Shown: positions 27,788 to 36,164 of the stretch, piece by piece
Numbering within the stretch: the first letter of the stretch is position 1
How the letters are laid out: the number at the start of each line of letters is the position of its first letter
Program-made: the position numbers and the translations under genes
The notes under the pieces: model-generated
Seen by the model: only the letters and a program-made list of their open reading frames with translations
Told to the model about the DNA's origin: nothing
Databases searched by the model: none
Origin: a bacterium
GTDB taxonomy: Bacteria; Sysuimicrobiota; Sysuimicrobiia; Sysuimicrobiales; Segetimicrobiaceae
Assembly: GCA_035945995.1 (NCBI GenBank)
Contig: DASYZR010000070.1
Coordinates: forward strand, 1 to 52,561
DNA length: 52,561 nt
Direction: 5' to 3'

Positions 27788-28135
27788 ACACCCGCCCGCT
27801 GCGCTTCGCGGCGTAATCCCGGTTCGGCACGCCTTCCTGGGTGAACCGGAGGCGCGTGCCACCGCGCACGGGGGCCAGCGCGAAGGTGACCGTCGAGTAA
27901 TGGAAGGGCGGCCAGTTCTGCGACCGCCACAGCTGCACGATCTTCCGGTTGGGCGCCAGGTCGACGGTGACCCCCTCGAGGTAGCGCCGTACGCGGTGAA
28001 CCGGCCTCCGGGACGCCGGTCGATCCGCGCCGGCTTCCCGGGAAACGCCGCGTGTGTGTGCGAGTCCACGAGCGCCTCGTACACGGCGCGCGGACTGGCC
28101 TTCAACGAAACCGTTTGCCGGATGGTCTTGGGCAT
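27747..28135 (-). pseudogene. SRPBCC (AHSA1-like) protein gene with a frameshift
   Basis: Activator-of-Hsp90-ATPase/START-fold protein of about 130 residues. The first half, from ATG 28135, reads IRQTVSLKASPRAVYEALVDS to GGRFTAYG. The family then continues in a different frame with YLEGVTVDLAPNRKIVQLWR and ends WEKMKRFLER. The break lies at about 27984-27988, where TACGGCGCTAC would read YGGY if one G were restored. So one base has been lost in the genome or in the assembly. These proteins bind small hydrophobic ligands; the function here is unknown. Confidence 0.8.
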
Positions 28136-28164
28136 TGGTGCCGTCCCCTATGCCGGCCGTCGTG

Positions 28165-29535
28165 CTACGGCCGCCGGGCGACAAACCGCCCGCCGCCGCG
28201 CCCCCGGGACGGGGGCAGGATGCCGTGCTCGAGCAGCACCTCGCCGCGCCGGAGCGTCGTCACGGGCCATCCGCGGACGCGCCGGCCCTCGTACAACGTG
28301 TATCCGCTGTTGCCGAGCTGGTCTTCGCCGCGGATCTCCACCTCGCGATCCGGATCGACGACGACCAGGTCGGCGTCCAGGCCCGGCGCGATCGCGCCCT
28401 TGCGGTCGAGGCCGAAGAGGCGCGCCGGCGCTTCGCTCAGGACCCGGGCGAGCAGCGGCAGCGGCAGCGATCGCCGGCGGAAGGCGTCCCACATGACCGG
28501 CAGCAGCGTCTGGACCCCCGGAGCGCCGTACCATGCCTCGAAGATGTCGCGATACCCGGGGGCCTTCGTTTCCCGAGAATGAGGCGAGTGATCGGACCCC
28601 ACGGTGTCGATCCGGCCCAAGGCCAGATGGTGCCACAGCCCCTCGTTCGCCGCCCGGTCGCGCAGCGGCGGACTGATCTTGGCCAGCGGCCCCCACCGCG
28701 TCAGCGCCTCGTCCGTCAATTCGAGATACTGCACGCAGGTCTCGGCCCAGACCGCCTGCCCGTCGCGGCGCGCCTCATCGATGAGGTCGAGCCCGCGCGG
28801 GGTGCTGACGTGAACCACATAGAGCGGGCAGCCGGTGGCCCGGGCATAGTATCGGGTCTTCGCGATGGCCAGCCACTCGGCCTCGTCCGGGTGCGTCCAG
28901 AGATAGTCGGACGCCGCGACCCGGCCCAGCCCGCGCCGCGCAGCGATGCGCGCGTCGATCAACTCGCCGTCTTCCGCGTGGACGAGGAGCAGGCCGCGGT
29001 GATGCGCGATCACCGCCATCGCGCGGAGCAGGAACGGATCCGAGGCCATGCGGCCGATCGACTTGTAGGCGCAGAACAGCTTGAACGACGGGACGCCGGC
29101 GGCGAGCAACTCGGGAATCTGGTCGAGCGTGCCCTCGCGCTCCGGCAACCAGGCGTGGAACGCAAAGTCGATCGGCGCCTCACGCTGCCCGAGGTCGCGG
29201 AACTCCTCGAGCAGGTCGCGCGGGGTCGCGGCGACGGCGGCGTTCGGCAGGAGGTGGACGAGCGCGGTGGTGACCCCACCGGCCGCGGCCGCCGCGAGGA
29301 CCGTGGGCAGATCGTCGACGTGATGGCTGTGGATACGGCAGTGCACGTGGGGATCGATCACACCGGGCAGCACGACCTTCCCGGAAGCGTCGATCACCGT
29401 CCCGGCGTCCCCGAGGCTCCCCGGTACGCCGAGCGCGATAATACGGCCGTCGCGGACGCCGATGTCACACCGACGAACCGCCGACGGGGTGACTACGTCC
29501 GCGCCGGTGACGATGAGATCAACGTCGGACGCCAC
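28165..29535 (-). CDS. Cyclic amidohydrolase (dihydropyrimidinase/allantoinase/dihydroorotase-like)
   Basis: A 456-residue metal-dependent amidohydrolase. The metal ligands are visible: DPHVHCR (HxH, about 58-64), the probable carbamylated lysine in FKLFCAYK (about 150), LLVHAEDGE, YVVHVSTPRG and GSDHSPH with the catalytic aspartate. The C-terminal end GLDADLVVVDPDREVEI is typical of allantoinase and hydantoinase. The substrate may be a hydantoin, dihydropyrimidine or allantoin. It starts with GTG at 29535 with a weak ribosome site. A formamidase-family gene lies in the same neighbourhood, suggesting breakdown of amide-bearing nitrogen compounds. Confidence 0.85.
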   Translation of the reverse strand: MASDVDLIVTGADVVTPSAVRRCDIGVRDGRIIALGVPGSLGDAGTVIDASGKVVLPGVIDPHVHCRIHSHHVDDLPTVLAAAAAGGVTTALVHLLPNAAVAATPRDLLEEFRDLGQREAPIDFAFHAWLPEREGTLDQIPELLAAGVPSFKLFCAYKSIGRMASDPFLLRAMAVIAHHRGLLLVHAEDGELIDARIAARRGLGRVAASDYLWTHPDEAEWLAIAKTRYYARATGCPLYVVHVSTPRGLDLIDEARRDGQAVWAETCVQYLELTDEALTRWGPLAKISPPLRDRAANEGLWHHLALGRIDTVGSDHSPHSRETKAPGYRDIFEAWYGAPGVQTLLPVMWDAFRRRSLPLPLLARVLSEAPARLFGLDRKGAIAPGLDADLVVVDPDREVEIRGEDQLGNSGYTLYEGRRVRGWPVTTLRRGEVLLEHGILPPSRGRGGGRFVARRP

Positions 29536-30441
29536 CCGGCACCGTTCCGCTTCATTTCCATGCGGTCCTGCCGCAGACCCTCGCGGCGGTGTCCGTCCGG
29601 GGCCGCAGGCAAACGGGCTGCTGCTGCGGCCGTTGATATGCTGGTTGCGGCCGTCACGGTCTGGCTAATGCGCTCCATCGCATATCGTGGAGCGTCCCAA
29701 TGCGGATCGCCCTGTGCCACGGGTGCTCGAATTGAAATGTTGACATAGGCACCGGCGTACGGCCGGTAGGCGGGCCGGTAATAGTAAGGGCGGTACGGGC
29801 CGTAGTACGGATACCGTCGCAGCTGTCCATCGCGGTCCCGCACGGCCAGGTATTGATACTGATCAACCGTGACAATCCCGAGCACCACTCCGCTCAATGC
29901 TTCCGCCACCGAGACGACCGGAGCCGACGCCGGATAGTATCCCCGGTACGGCCTATACCGGGCACTGTAGTAATGCCGGTAGTACGCCCCGTAATAAGGA
30001 TAGCGATAGTAGGCGCCATCGCCGGCATGGGTCAGAAGATACAGCAGCCCATCGACGAGGACCGTACCGAGGACGGAACCGACGATCGGCAACGGTACGA
30101 TCGCCGCGTGGTAGCCGGGACGACGGCAACCGGACCGGTCACCGCGATCTGTGTCGCAAGAAACTCGTTGCCGTACGGCACCACCGAGGCCGCCGCCGGC
30201 GCGCCGACATATCCTTCCAGCGTGCAGAACGGCACGCTGGACGACTCGACCGCCACCGCGGTCGTGTCGGACGCATAGACCGTTTCCTGATTGCCGGCTG
30301 AGTCCAGTGTCACGGTTCCATTCTGGCAATCGACGCCTGAATGTCTCCGTCGATCTCCGCGGCCGACTGCGCTTGACTGACTCCGCTAAGTCCAAGGAAC
30401 GGGACAAGAACCGCAATAACAAGGGCGATGAGTTGTTGCAC
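29536..30441 (-). pseudogene. Exported tyrosine/proline-rich protein gene with frameshifts
   Basis: A perfect Shine-Dalgarno (AGGAGGTGA, 30453-30445) precedes GTG 30441. That frame codes a clear signal peptide (QQLIALVIAVLVPFLGLSG to SQAQS) and stops after about 45 codons. The likely continuation is in a second frame (NGTVTLDSAGNQETVYASD, to about 30110) and then a third (AAIVPLPIVGSVLGTVLVDG). The third frame leads to a long Y/R/P-rich segment (YYRYPYYGAYYRHYY and similar). So at least two indels are needed, near 30325-30335 and 30100-30115, and the 3' end is also unclear. GC is lower than around it. It is either a decaying gene or an error-prone stretch of assembly. The left boundary is arbitrary. 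Confidence 0.6.
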
Positions 30442-30607
30442 AGGTCACCTCCTCCTCTGCCCCGACAATACCCGGAGGCGGTGAACGACCTGTTGGAGAG
30501 TCATGCGAAACACGTGGAGAGACTGTGAGGCTTGGTTCGAACTGGTGAAGAGAACCGGGAGAAGGACGAGCAGGAGCTTCGTGTGTTTCGTCTTGAAGGG
30601 CGCACCC

Positions 30608-31300
30608 GTGTCCCCTGATAGAGTCTTGCCTTCGCCCCGCGTACGCCGCAAGGCCGCGGCGGTCGACGGCGTGCTGCGCCGGCGGCACCGCCTGCCGTTG
30701 TGGCGCTCGCGCGATCCACTTGGCACGCTCGTCGGCACGATTCTCTCCCAGCACACAAGCGACACGAATCGCGACCGCGCATTCGCCCGGCTGCGCGCGC
30801 GCTTTCCGACGTGGGAGGCGCTGTATCGGGCGTCGACAGCGCAGATCGCCGCGGCGATCCGTCCCGCCGGCCTGGCCCGGGTGAAAGCGCCGCGAATCCG
30901 GGCGGTGCTGCGTCGCGTGGCGCGCGAGCGCGGGCGGCTCTCGCTCGCCTTCCTCAGGCGATGGCCCCGCGGGCGGGCGCGGGCCTGGCTGCGCAGCCTC
31001 CCCGGGGTGGGGCCGAAGACCGCGGCGATCGTGTTGCAGTTCGCCCTCGCGAAGCCGGCCTTCGCGGTCGATACGCACGTCGACCGCGTCGGGCGGCGCC
31101 TCGGCCTCATCCCGCCGCGCATGTCGACCGAGGACGCCCACGACTGGATGGAAGCGGTCGTCCCCGTGTCTCGCTACGGGCCGTTCCATCGCCTGCTGGT
31201 CCGCCACGGCCGCGAGGTCTGCGCGGCGAGGCGGCCGCGCTGTGAGGTGTGCCCGGTGCGGCGGTGGTGTGACTACGGGTCGGCTAGGCCGCGGCCGTGA
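30608..31300 (+). CDS. nth: Endonuclease III family DNA glycosylase
   Basis: Base-excision repair enzyme removing oxidised pyrimidines. The helix-hairpin-helix LPGVGPKTAAIVL carries the catalytic lysine and AVDTHVDRV the catalytic aspartate. The C-terminus has the [4Fe-4S] pattern C-x6-C-x2-C-x5-C (CAARRPRC, EVCPVRRWC). From GTG 30608 it has 230 residues; an upstream ATG at 30503 would add 35 residues without similarity to the family. It is divergent from the tyrosine-rich gene and converges with the enolase-family gene (17-base overlap). Confidence 0.88.
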   Translation: MSPDRVLPSPRVRRKAAAVDGVLRRRHRLPLWRSRDPLGTLVGTILSQHTSDTNRDRAFARLRARFPTWEALYRASTAQIAAAIRPAGLARVKAPRIRAVLRRVARERGRLSLAFLRRWPRGRARAWLRSLPGVGPKTAAIVLQFALAKPAFAVDTHVDRVGRRLGLIPPRMSTEDAHDWMEAVVPVSRYGPFHRLLVRHGREVCAARRPRCEVCPVRRWCDYGSARPRP

Positions 31301-32393
31301 AGAGCGGTGCGCCGAGCAGCGCGCGGTCCACCCCGACGCCGAGGCCGGGCGCGGTGGGCGCGGCGCCCACGCCGCCGCGCGACCGCGGCGCGTAGCCGCA
31401 GACGTGCTCCCGCACCCAGTCGTTCATGAAGGAAACGGTGAACAGCGCGCGGGCCGATGTGCTCGCCGCGAGGTGACTCACGGCGGCCGTCACCAGGTCG
31501 CCGCCCCAGGTGTCCTCGATCGTCACCCTGAGACCCAGCGCCTCCGCGAGGTCGCGAAGCACGCGGGCCTTCGTGAGGCCGCCCACCTTGCTGATCTTGA
31601 GGTTGAAGGCTTCGAGCCCTCCCGCCGCGGCGGCCCGTAGCAGCGACGGCACGTCGGTGATCACCTCGTCGAGGACCATCGGGAGCGTCGTGTGCCGGCG
31701 CACGGCCAGACATTCCTCGAGGGTGGCACACGGCTGCTCCAGGTACACCCGCGGGAGCGGCTCCAGGAGGCGCACGGCGACGATCGCGTCCTGCAACGCC
31801 CAGCCGCCGTTCGCGTCCGCGATCACGATGTCGTCGTCGTCCGTCGCTTCGAGCACCCGCTCGACCCGTGCGCGGTCCTCCGCCGGCCGGCCGCCGACTT
31901 TGAGTTGAAACCGGTGCACGCCCTCGGCACGCCGCGCGGCCGCGTAGGCGGCCATGTCCGCCGGCGTCCCGAGCGGCACGGCGATGTAGAGGGGATATGC
32001 GTCCTGCCGGCGACCGCCGAGCAGCGTCGCCAGCGGGCAGCCGGTCGCCTGCCCCAGGAGATCCCAGCACGCGACATCGATGGGACTCTTGGCGTACCCG
32101 TGCCCGCGGAGCGCCGCATCAAGGCGGTCGCCGACCGCCCCCACCTGACGCGGGTCCAGGCCGAGCAGCGCCGGCGCCATCGCCCGGATCGCGGCCCGGG
32201 CGCCGTCCGCAAAGGCCGGCAGGTACGTCGTCCCGAGCGGGCACACCTCGCCCCACCCCTCCGCCCCCTCGTCCGTGACGAGGCGGACGGCGGTGCTCGC
32301 GAGGGCGGCCGCCTCGCGGCCGCCGGACATCACGTAGGTGCCGTGGACGTAGTGTAGGTCGTAGCCGTAGACCTCGACGCGGGCGATCTTCAC
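31284..32393 (-). CDS. Mandelate racemase/muconate lactonizing enzyme (enolase superfamily)
   Basis: A 369-residue TIM-barrel enzyme that abstracts a proton next to a carboxylate. Metal ligands are D193 (DANGGW), E219 (YLEQP) and D242 (LDE). The acid/base lysine on the other face is in KISKVGG (K266/K269). The usual KxK motif reads QLK (residues 163-165), so the first lysine is glutamine while the second (K165) is kept. GWGEVCPLG near residue 50 is seen in subgroups acting on proline derivatives (hydroxyproline betaine epimerase or cis-3-hydroxyproline dehydratase), but the substrate remains unassigned. It is the last gene of a minus-strand catabolic cluster. Confidence 0.83.
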   Translation of the reverse strand: MKIARVEVYGYDLHYVHGTYVMSGGREAAALASTAVRLVTDEGAEGWGEVCPLGTTYLPAFADGARAAIRAMAPALLGLDPRQVGAVGDRLDAALRGHGYAKSPIDVACWDLLGQATGCPLATLLGGRRQDAYPLYIAVPLGTPADMAAYAAARRAEGVHRFQLKVGGRPAEDRARVERVLEATDDDDIVIADANGGWALQDAIVAVRLLEPLPRVYLEQPCATLEECLAVRRHTTLPMVLDEVITDVPSLLRAAAAGGLEAFNLKISKVGGLTKARVLRDLAEALGLRVTIEDTWGGDLVTAAVSHLAASTSARALFTVSFMNDWVREHVCGYAPRSRGGVGAAPTAPGLGVGVDRALLGAPLFTAAA

Positions 32394-32418
32394 CTGTCAG
32401 ACCGCGCGGGACGCGTGG

Positions 32419-33336
32419 TTAGGTACGGGCCGGCGGCAGCCATCGCTTCGGGAGCCGGCACACCATCGTGTAGGCGGGGTCGTACATGTTCGCCAGATCG
32501 TACCGCACGGCCTGGCCGAGCAGCACGTGGGCGCCGCGCGTGTCGAGGCCGAAGTCGCCGACGAGCCAGCGGACCATCTCAGTCGTCGCGTGCTGGACGC
32601 ACTGGTCGAGCGGCCGCGCGTTTCCGACCGTAAAGATCTCGTCCGCCGTCTCGCCGCGCGGCCACTCGATCGCCGCCCCTTTGGTGAGCGTCAGCGTGAA
32701 GCGCACGTCGAACGAGATTTCCACGCCGGTGCCGACGATCTCCCCATCGCCCTGCACCGCGTGCCCGTCGCCGATGTAGAAGAGCGCGCCCGGCACGAAC
32801 ACCGGAAAGTGCACCGTAACCCCCTCGACGAACCGGCGGTAGTCCATGTTGCCGCCGTGCGTCGACGACGTCGCGGTGGAGATCGCCTGTCCCCGCGCCG
32901 GCGCGACGCCGAAGCAGCCGACCATCGGCGCGAGCGGAAGCACCAGCCGGCCGAGCCGGGTGTCGGGCTCGAGGAGCGTAGCCGTCCCCGCCTCCACGTC
33001 GACGTCCCACCGCGCGGGCGACGGTGCCGGCGCGTCCCGGATGGCCTCGGGTTCGAGGACGTTCGGCGAGATCGCCCCGTTGCTCCATCCCCAGCGCCGG
33101 TTCGGACGCAGCGACAGGAGGCGTACCGTGAGCCGGTCCCCCGGCTCGGCGCCGCGCACGGCGAACGGCCCGGTCTGCGGGTTGCCGCGTTCGGTCACCT
33201 GCCGCCCGGAAGCGTCCTGCCCGCGGGCGTCCACGGTCGTCGTCTCAACGGTGTCGCCGGACTCGACGACGAGCGCCGGGTCGCGGGTCGCCATCGTCGT
33301 GTGAAAGGCGGGCGGGGTAAACCGGTGCAGGGCCAT
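32419..33336 (-). CDS. Acetamidase/formamidase family protein
   Basis: A 305-residue amidase of the FmdA/AmdA family, which hydrolyses formamide or acetamide to the acid and ammonia. The family sequence is clear across its length: GNPQTGPFAVRGAEPGD, GCFGVAPARGQAISTATSSTHGGNMD, YIGDGHAVQGDGEIVGTGVE. The histidines and aspartates in GGNMD and GDGHAVQGDGE are the metal-site residues. ATG 33336 is the likely start (TTG at 33342 is in frame), with a weak ribosome site. It lies between the enolase-family gene and the decarboxylase beta gene, and its product could release ammonia from an amide intermediate. Confidence 0.88.
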   Translation of the reverse strand: MALHRFTPPAFHTTMATRDPALVVESGDTVETTTVDARGQDASGRQVTERGNPQTGPFAVRGAEPGDRLTVRLLSLRPNRRWGWSNGAISPNVLEPEAIRDAPAPSPARWDVDVEAGTATLLEPDTRLGRLVLPLAPMVGCFGVAPARGQAISTATSSTHGGNMDYRRFVEGVTVHFPVFVPGALFYIGDGHAVQGDGEIVGTGVEISFDVRFTLTLTKGAAIEWPRGETADEIFTVGNARPLDQCVQHATTEMVRWLVGDFGLDTRGAHVLLGQAVRYDLANMYDPAYTMVCRLPKRWLPPART

Positions 33337-33354
33337 CGTCAACCGCGGGCCGCG

Positions 33355-33960
33355 CTAGGCCGAATCGACGCGTTTCGCGCCGATGCCCCGCATGAACCGG
33401 TCCTTCACGATCACGGGATCGCGCTCGGGGCGGGCCGCGCCGGGCTCCTGATTCACGCGGGCGCCGATGAAGCGCGGGCCGCGGCCCGTGAGCGCCTCGC
33501 CGACGAGCCGTTCGAACTCCACCGCGTCGTGCGCCCAGGCACTCTGCACGATCCCTGCGCCGCGCGCCACGGCGACGAGATCGGTCGCCTCGGCGGTGGC
33601 GGCCGGCTGCCCGCCGGTAATCTGGTACGTCCCGTTGTCCCAGACGATAATGGTGAGGTTGTGCGGCGCGAGCATGGCGACGGTGGCGAGCGCGCCGAGA
33701 TTCATCAACACCGAGCCGTCGCCTTCGATCGCGAACACCCGGCGCGAGGGCTGCGCGAGCGCGACGCCGAGTGCGATCGGCACCGCGAGGCTCATGCTGC
33801 CCAGCATGTAGAAGTTCTCGGGCCGGTGGCCGGCCGCGAACAGATCGAAGTTGGCGTTTCCTATGCCCGCCACGACGATCTCGCCGTGCGTCAGGCTGCC
33901 GACGAGCCGCCGCGTCAGGTCGAGCCGGCTCATCGCCTTCCTGACCACCTTGTCGCGCAT
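33355..33960 (-). CDS. ThDP-dependent decarboxylase, beta (cofactor-binding) subunit, ComE-like
   Basis: A 201-residue subunit like sulfopyruvate decarboxylase beta or the C-terminal part of phosphonopyruvate decarboxylase. The thiamine-diphosphate motif GDGSVLMNLGALAT to NGTYQITGG (about 80-118) is intact, with the SMSLAVPIALGVALA segment before it. It pairs with the alpha subunit at 34149-34661, from which it is separated by 188 bases of tandem repeats. Start ATG 33960. A beta subunit on its own is inactive in relatives, so the two products should form one enzyme that decarboxylates a 2-oxo acid. Confidence 0.85.
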   Translation of the reverse strand: MRDKVVRKAMSRLDLTRRLVGSLTHGEIVVAGIGNANFDLFAAGHRPENFYMLGSMSLAVPIALGVALAQPSRRVFAIEGDGSVLMNLGALATVAMLAPHNLTIIVWDNGTYQITGGQPAATAEATDLVAVARGAGIVQSAWAHDAVEFERLVGEALTGRGPRFIGARVNQEPGAARPERDPVIVKDRFMRGIGAKRVDSA

Positions 33961-33970
33961 CTCCGTGCTC

Positions 33971-34112
33971 CCGTCTGGGCGTTCTGGCTCACGGCGTAGG
34001 CCCAGGGGCCTCCCTGCCCCGTCTGGGCGTTCTGGCTGACGCCGTAGGCCCAGGGACCTCCTGCCCCGTCTGGGCGTTCTGGCTCACGCCGTAGGCCCAG
34101 GGACCTCCGGCC
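33971..34112. repeat. Three tandem 47/48-bp repeats between decarboxylase subunit genes
   Basis: Units run 33971-34018 (48 bp), 34019-34065 (47 bp) and 34066-34112 (47 bp). All begin CCGTCTGGGCGTTCTGGCT and differ at only a few positions. On the minus strand each unit holds an AGGAGG- or GGGAGG-like stretch followed by TGGGCCTACG. The length is not a multiple of three, so no single frame runs through them. It resembles a recently amplified untranslated spacer and may affect expression of the beta subunit. Confidence 0.9.
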
Positions 34113-34148
34113 GCTACGCGGCCTCCTGCTCTTGAGTCCATCGCCCCG

Positions 34149-34661
34149 CTAGCCCTCCATCTTGCCGCCGGTCAGCCGCGGCGACAGGATCAGCGCCGCG
34201 GGCTGCTGCGTCCGGTGGCACTGATGAACGCTCCGGGTGACGAGAAAATCCACCTCGTCTTCCCGTTCGAGCGTGACGTGCGGGATCCCGAGCGCATCCA
34301 GCGCCGGCCTGATCACCCGGGCGATCGGCACCTGGACCGCGTTGAACTCGCCGAGCACGCCGCGTTCCGAGATCACGAGCACGACCGGCAGTTGATACGG
34401 CACCAGCAGCGATGCGAGCGCGTTGGGGACGTTGCCGAACCCGCTGCTCTGCATGAGCACGGCCGACGGCGTTCCCCCGAGCGAGGCGCCGGCCGCGATG
34501 CCCACCGCCTCCTCCTCACGCGTCGCGGAGAACGCGGTCACCTGGGGGTGCGTCTGAAACCCGTCGATCAGCGGGATCAGGACCTTGTCCGGCACATACG
34601 TCACGAGCCGGATCCCCTGGTCCGTGAAGCACTTGATCATCGTGCCGGGCCACTCGCTCAT
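34149..34661 (-). CDS. ThDP-dependent decarboxylase, alpha (PYR-domain) subunit, ComD-like
   Basis: A 170-residue subunit related to sulfopyruvate decarboxylase alpha. The PYR domain has VPDKVLIPLIDGF, then SATREEEAVGIAAGASLGG, whose glutamate activates ThDP, and MQSSGFGNVPNALASL. Start ATG 34661 has AGGAGG at 7 bases. The gene follows the SAF-domain oxidoreductase by 9 bases and is transcribed before the repeat array and the beta subunit. Confidence 0.86.
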   Translation of the reverse strand: MSEWPGTMIKCFTDQGIRLVTYVPDKVLIPLIDGFQTHPQVTAFSATREEEAVGIAAGASLGGTPSAVLMQSSGFGNVPNALASLLVPYQLPVVLVISERGVLGEFNAVQVPIARVIRPALDALGIPHVTLEREDEVDFLVTRSVHQCHRTQQPAALILSPRLTGGKMEG

Positions 34662-34670
34662 GCGCGCCTC

Positions 34671-36065
34671 CTACTGACGCCGCGGATTCGCTTCGCGCCG
34701 CGGCCGCTCCATCTCCTCCCCGCCGCCCTCCAGGAGCCGCTGCTGGTCCTCCCACAGGCGGTAGAGCGCCGACGACGTGTCGAGCTCCACGTCGTCGAGA
34801 CGGACGAGTCCGTCTTCGGGCACCGCGCGGACCACGCGCGCCCCGTGCGACAGGCCGATCGGCAGCAGCCGCTCCCGTGCCGCGGCGAGGGCGTCGTCGG
34901 CCAGGCCGTATACGGTCGAGCCACCCTCCCCATCGAGCATGTCGCCGGGCCGCAGCGCGCGCTTGGCGGCCGACGCCACGGCCGCGCATGGGACTGTTCG
35001 CGGGGTGCCCGTCGGCACGCCGTCGAGCACCGCGCGCGCGGCGCTGATCGGCAGTTCCAACCCCACGAGGTGATACGGCCGATAGAACGACGCGTACCGG
35101 CCCGTGCGATCCACGGACAGGCCGTACTCGCGAAAGGCGGCGCGCACGTACGGCCGCGGGGACGTGAAAACGACGTAGACGCCCCACCGCAGGTCGTAGG
35201 GCACGGGGCGGCCGTCGCGGTCGATCGAGCTCACGACCTCCACCACGCCGCTGCCGCGCAGGATGCCGCCGTCGGAGGCGGGCTTCAGCACCTCCGGCAG
35301 CCGGTCGGTCCCGACCGGCGGGAAGTGCATGCCGCGGACGTCGGGATGGAGGCCCGTCATGTTCGCGACGGCGGCCATCTCGATCGCCGACTTCGTGCCG
35401 TCGGTGAAGGAGTTGTACATTTTGGGATTGAGTCCGGTCGCGGCCGTCTCCGACATGCCGTACCGCTCCCAGACGTCGTCGGGGACGCCCTTGCGGTACG
35501 CCGGCAGGTACTTCGTGCCCTTGCCCGCGGCGACGACGTCGAAGCCGAGCGCGGCCGCCCAATCATACAGCTCGTAGATGAGCGCCGGCTGGTCACCGTA
35601 CGCCGCCGAGTACACGACCCCGGCGCCGTCCGCGGCGCGGCGGAAGACCGCGCCCGCCAGCACGTCGGCTTCGACCGTCACCATCACGACGTGCCGCTCC
35701 CGGCGGATCGCCGCGAGCGCGGTGGCCGCGGCCGCCTCCGGACTCCCGGTCGCATCCACGACCACGTCCACGTCGCTGTCGACCACCACCGCCGCGTCGG
35801 CCGTCACCACGGAATCACCGCGCGCAATCACGGGGTTGGCGTGGCCGGCCCGATCGGCGTGGATGACGCGGTCCCCGGCCACGCCGCCGTGGGCCAGCGC
35901 GGCACGGGCGCGGGCCAGGTCGAGATCGGCGACCACGGAGGGCCGCATGCCCGGCATCGCCGCGAGCTGACAGACGATCATCGTTCCAAACCGGCCGGCG
36001 CCGACCACGCCGACCCGGATCGGATGGCCCTCCCGTTCGCGTGCCGCAAGACGCTGCCGGAGCAA
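34671..36065 (-). CDS. NAD(P)-dependent oxidoreductase with C-terminal SAF domain (homoserine-dehydrogenase-like)
   Basis: A 464-residue protein. It has a Rossmann fold at the N-terminus (RVGVVGAGRFGTMIV), a homoserine-dehydrogenase-like middle (ATGLNPKMYNSFTDGTKSAIEM is conserved in the group) and a SAF domain near the C-terminus (KRALRPGDMLDGEGGSTVYG). Relatives act on small hydroxy or oxo acids, but the reaction of this group is not known to me. I set the start at TTG 36065, preceded by AGGGAGGG at 5 bases; TTG 36101 would add 12 residues and has no such site. It is the first gene of the catabolic cluster. Confidence 0.8.
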   Translation of the reverse strand: MLRQRLAAREREGHPIRVGVVGAGRFGTMIVCQLAAMPGMRPSVVADLDLARARAALAHGGVAGDRVIHADRAGHANPVIARGDSVVTADAAVVVDSDVDVVVDATGSPEAAAATALAAIRRERHVVMVTVEADVLAGAVFRRAADGAGVVYSAAYGDQPALIYELYDWAAALGFDVVAAGKGTKYLPAYRKGVPDDVWERYGMSETAATGLNPKMYNSFTDGTKSAIEMAAVANMTGLHPDVRGMHFPPVGTDRLPEVLKPASDGGILRGSGVVEVVSSIDRDGRPVPYDLRWGVYVVFTSPRPYVRAAFREYGLSVDRTGRYASFYRPYHLVGLELPISAARAVLDGVPTGTPRTVPCAAVASAAKRALRPGDMLDGEGGSTVYGLADDALAAARERLLPIGLSHGARVVRAVPEDGLVRLDDVELDTSSALYRLWEDQQRLLEGGGEEMERPRREANPRRQ

Positions 36066-36164
36066 CGGGTCCCTCCCTACACTGTCCCGGTCCGCACACA
36101 AACGCGCCGCGGCCGGCTGGTGATGCCAGCCGGCCGCGCGAACGCTTCCGCCATCACGCGGTGA

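Noticed and set aside
29740-30010. Collagen- or CRISPR-like repeat in the tyrosine-rich segment
   Set aside because: The periodicity comes from Y/R/P codon repetition in a protein frame; no regular DNA repeat with spacers is present.
30503-30607. Upstream ATG as the start of nth
   Set aside because: The extra 35 residues have no resemblance to endonuclease III and the ATG has only a poorly spaced purine run.
33971-34112. CRISPR array or repeat-coded peptide
   Set aside because: Units are directly adjacent without spacers, and 47/48-bp lengths break any reading frame from unit to unit.
34671-36101. TTG 36101 as start of the SAF oxidoreductase
   Set aside because: TTG 36065 has a well-placed AGGGAGGG; the extra 12 residues show no family similarity.
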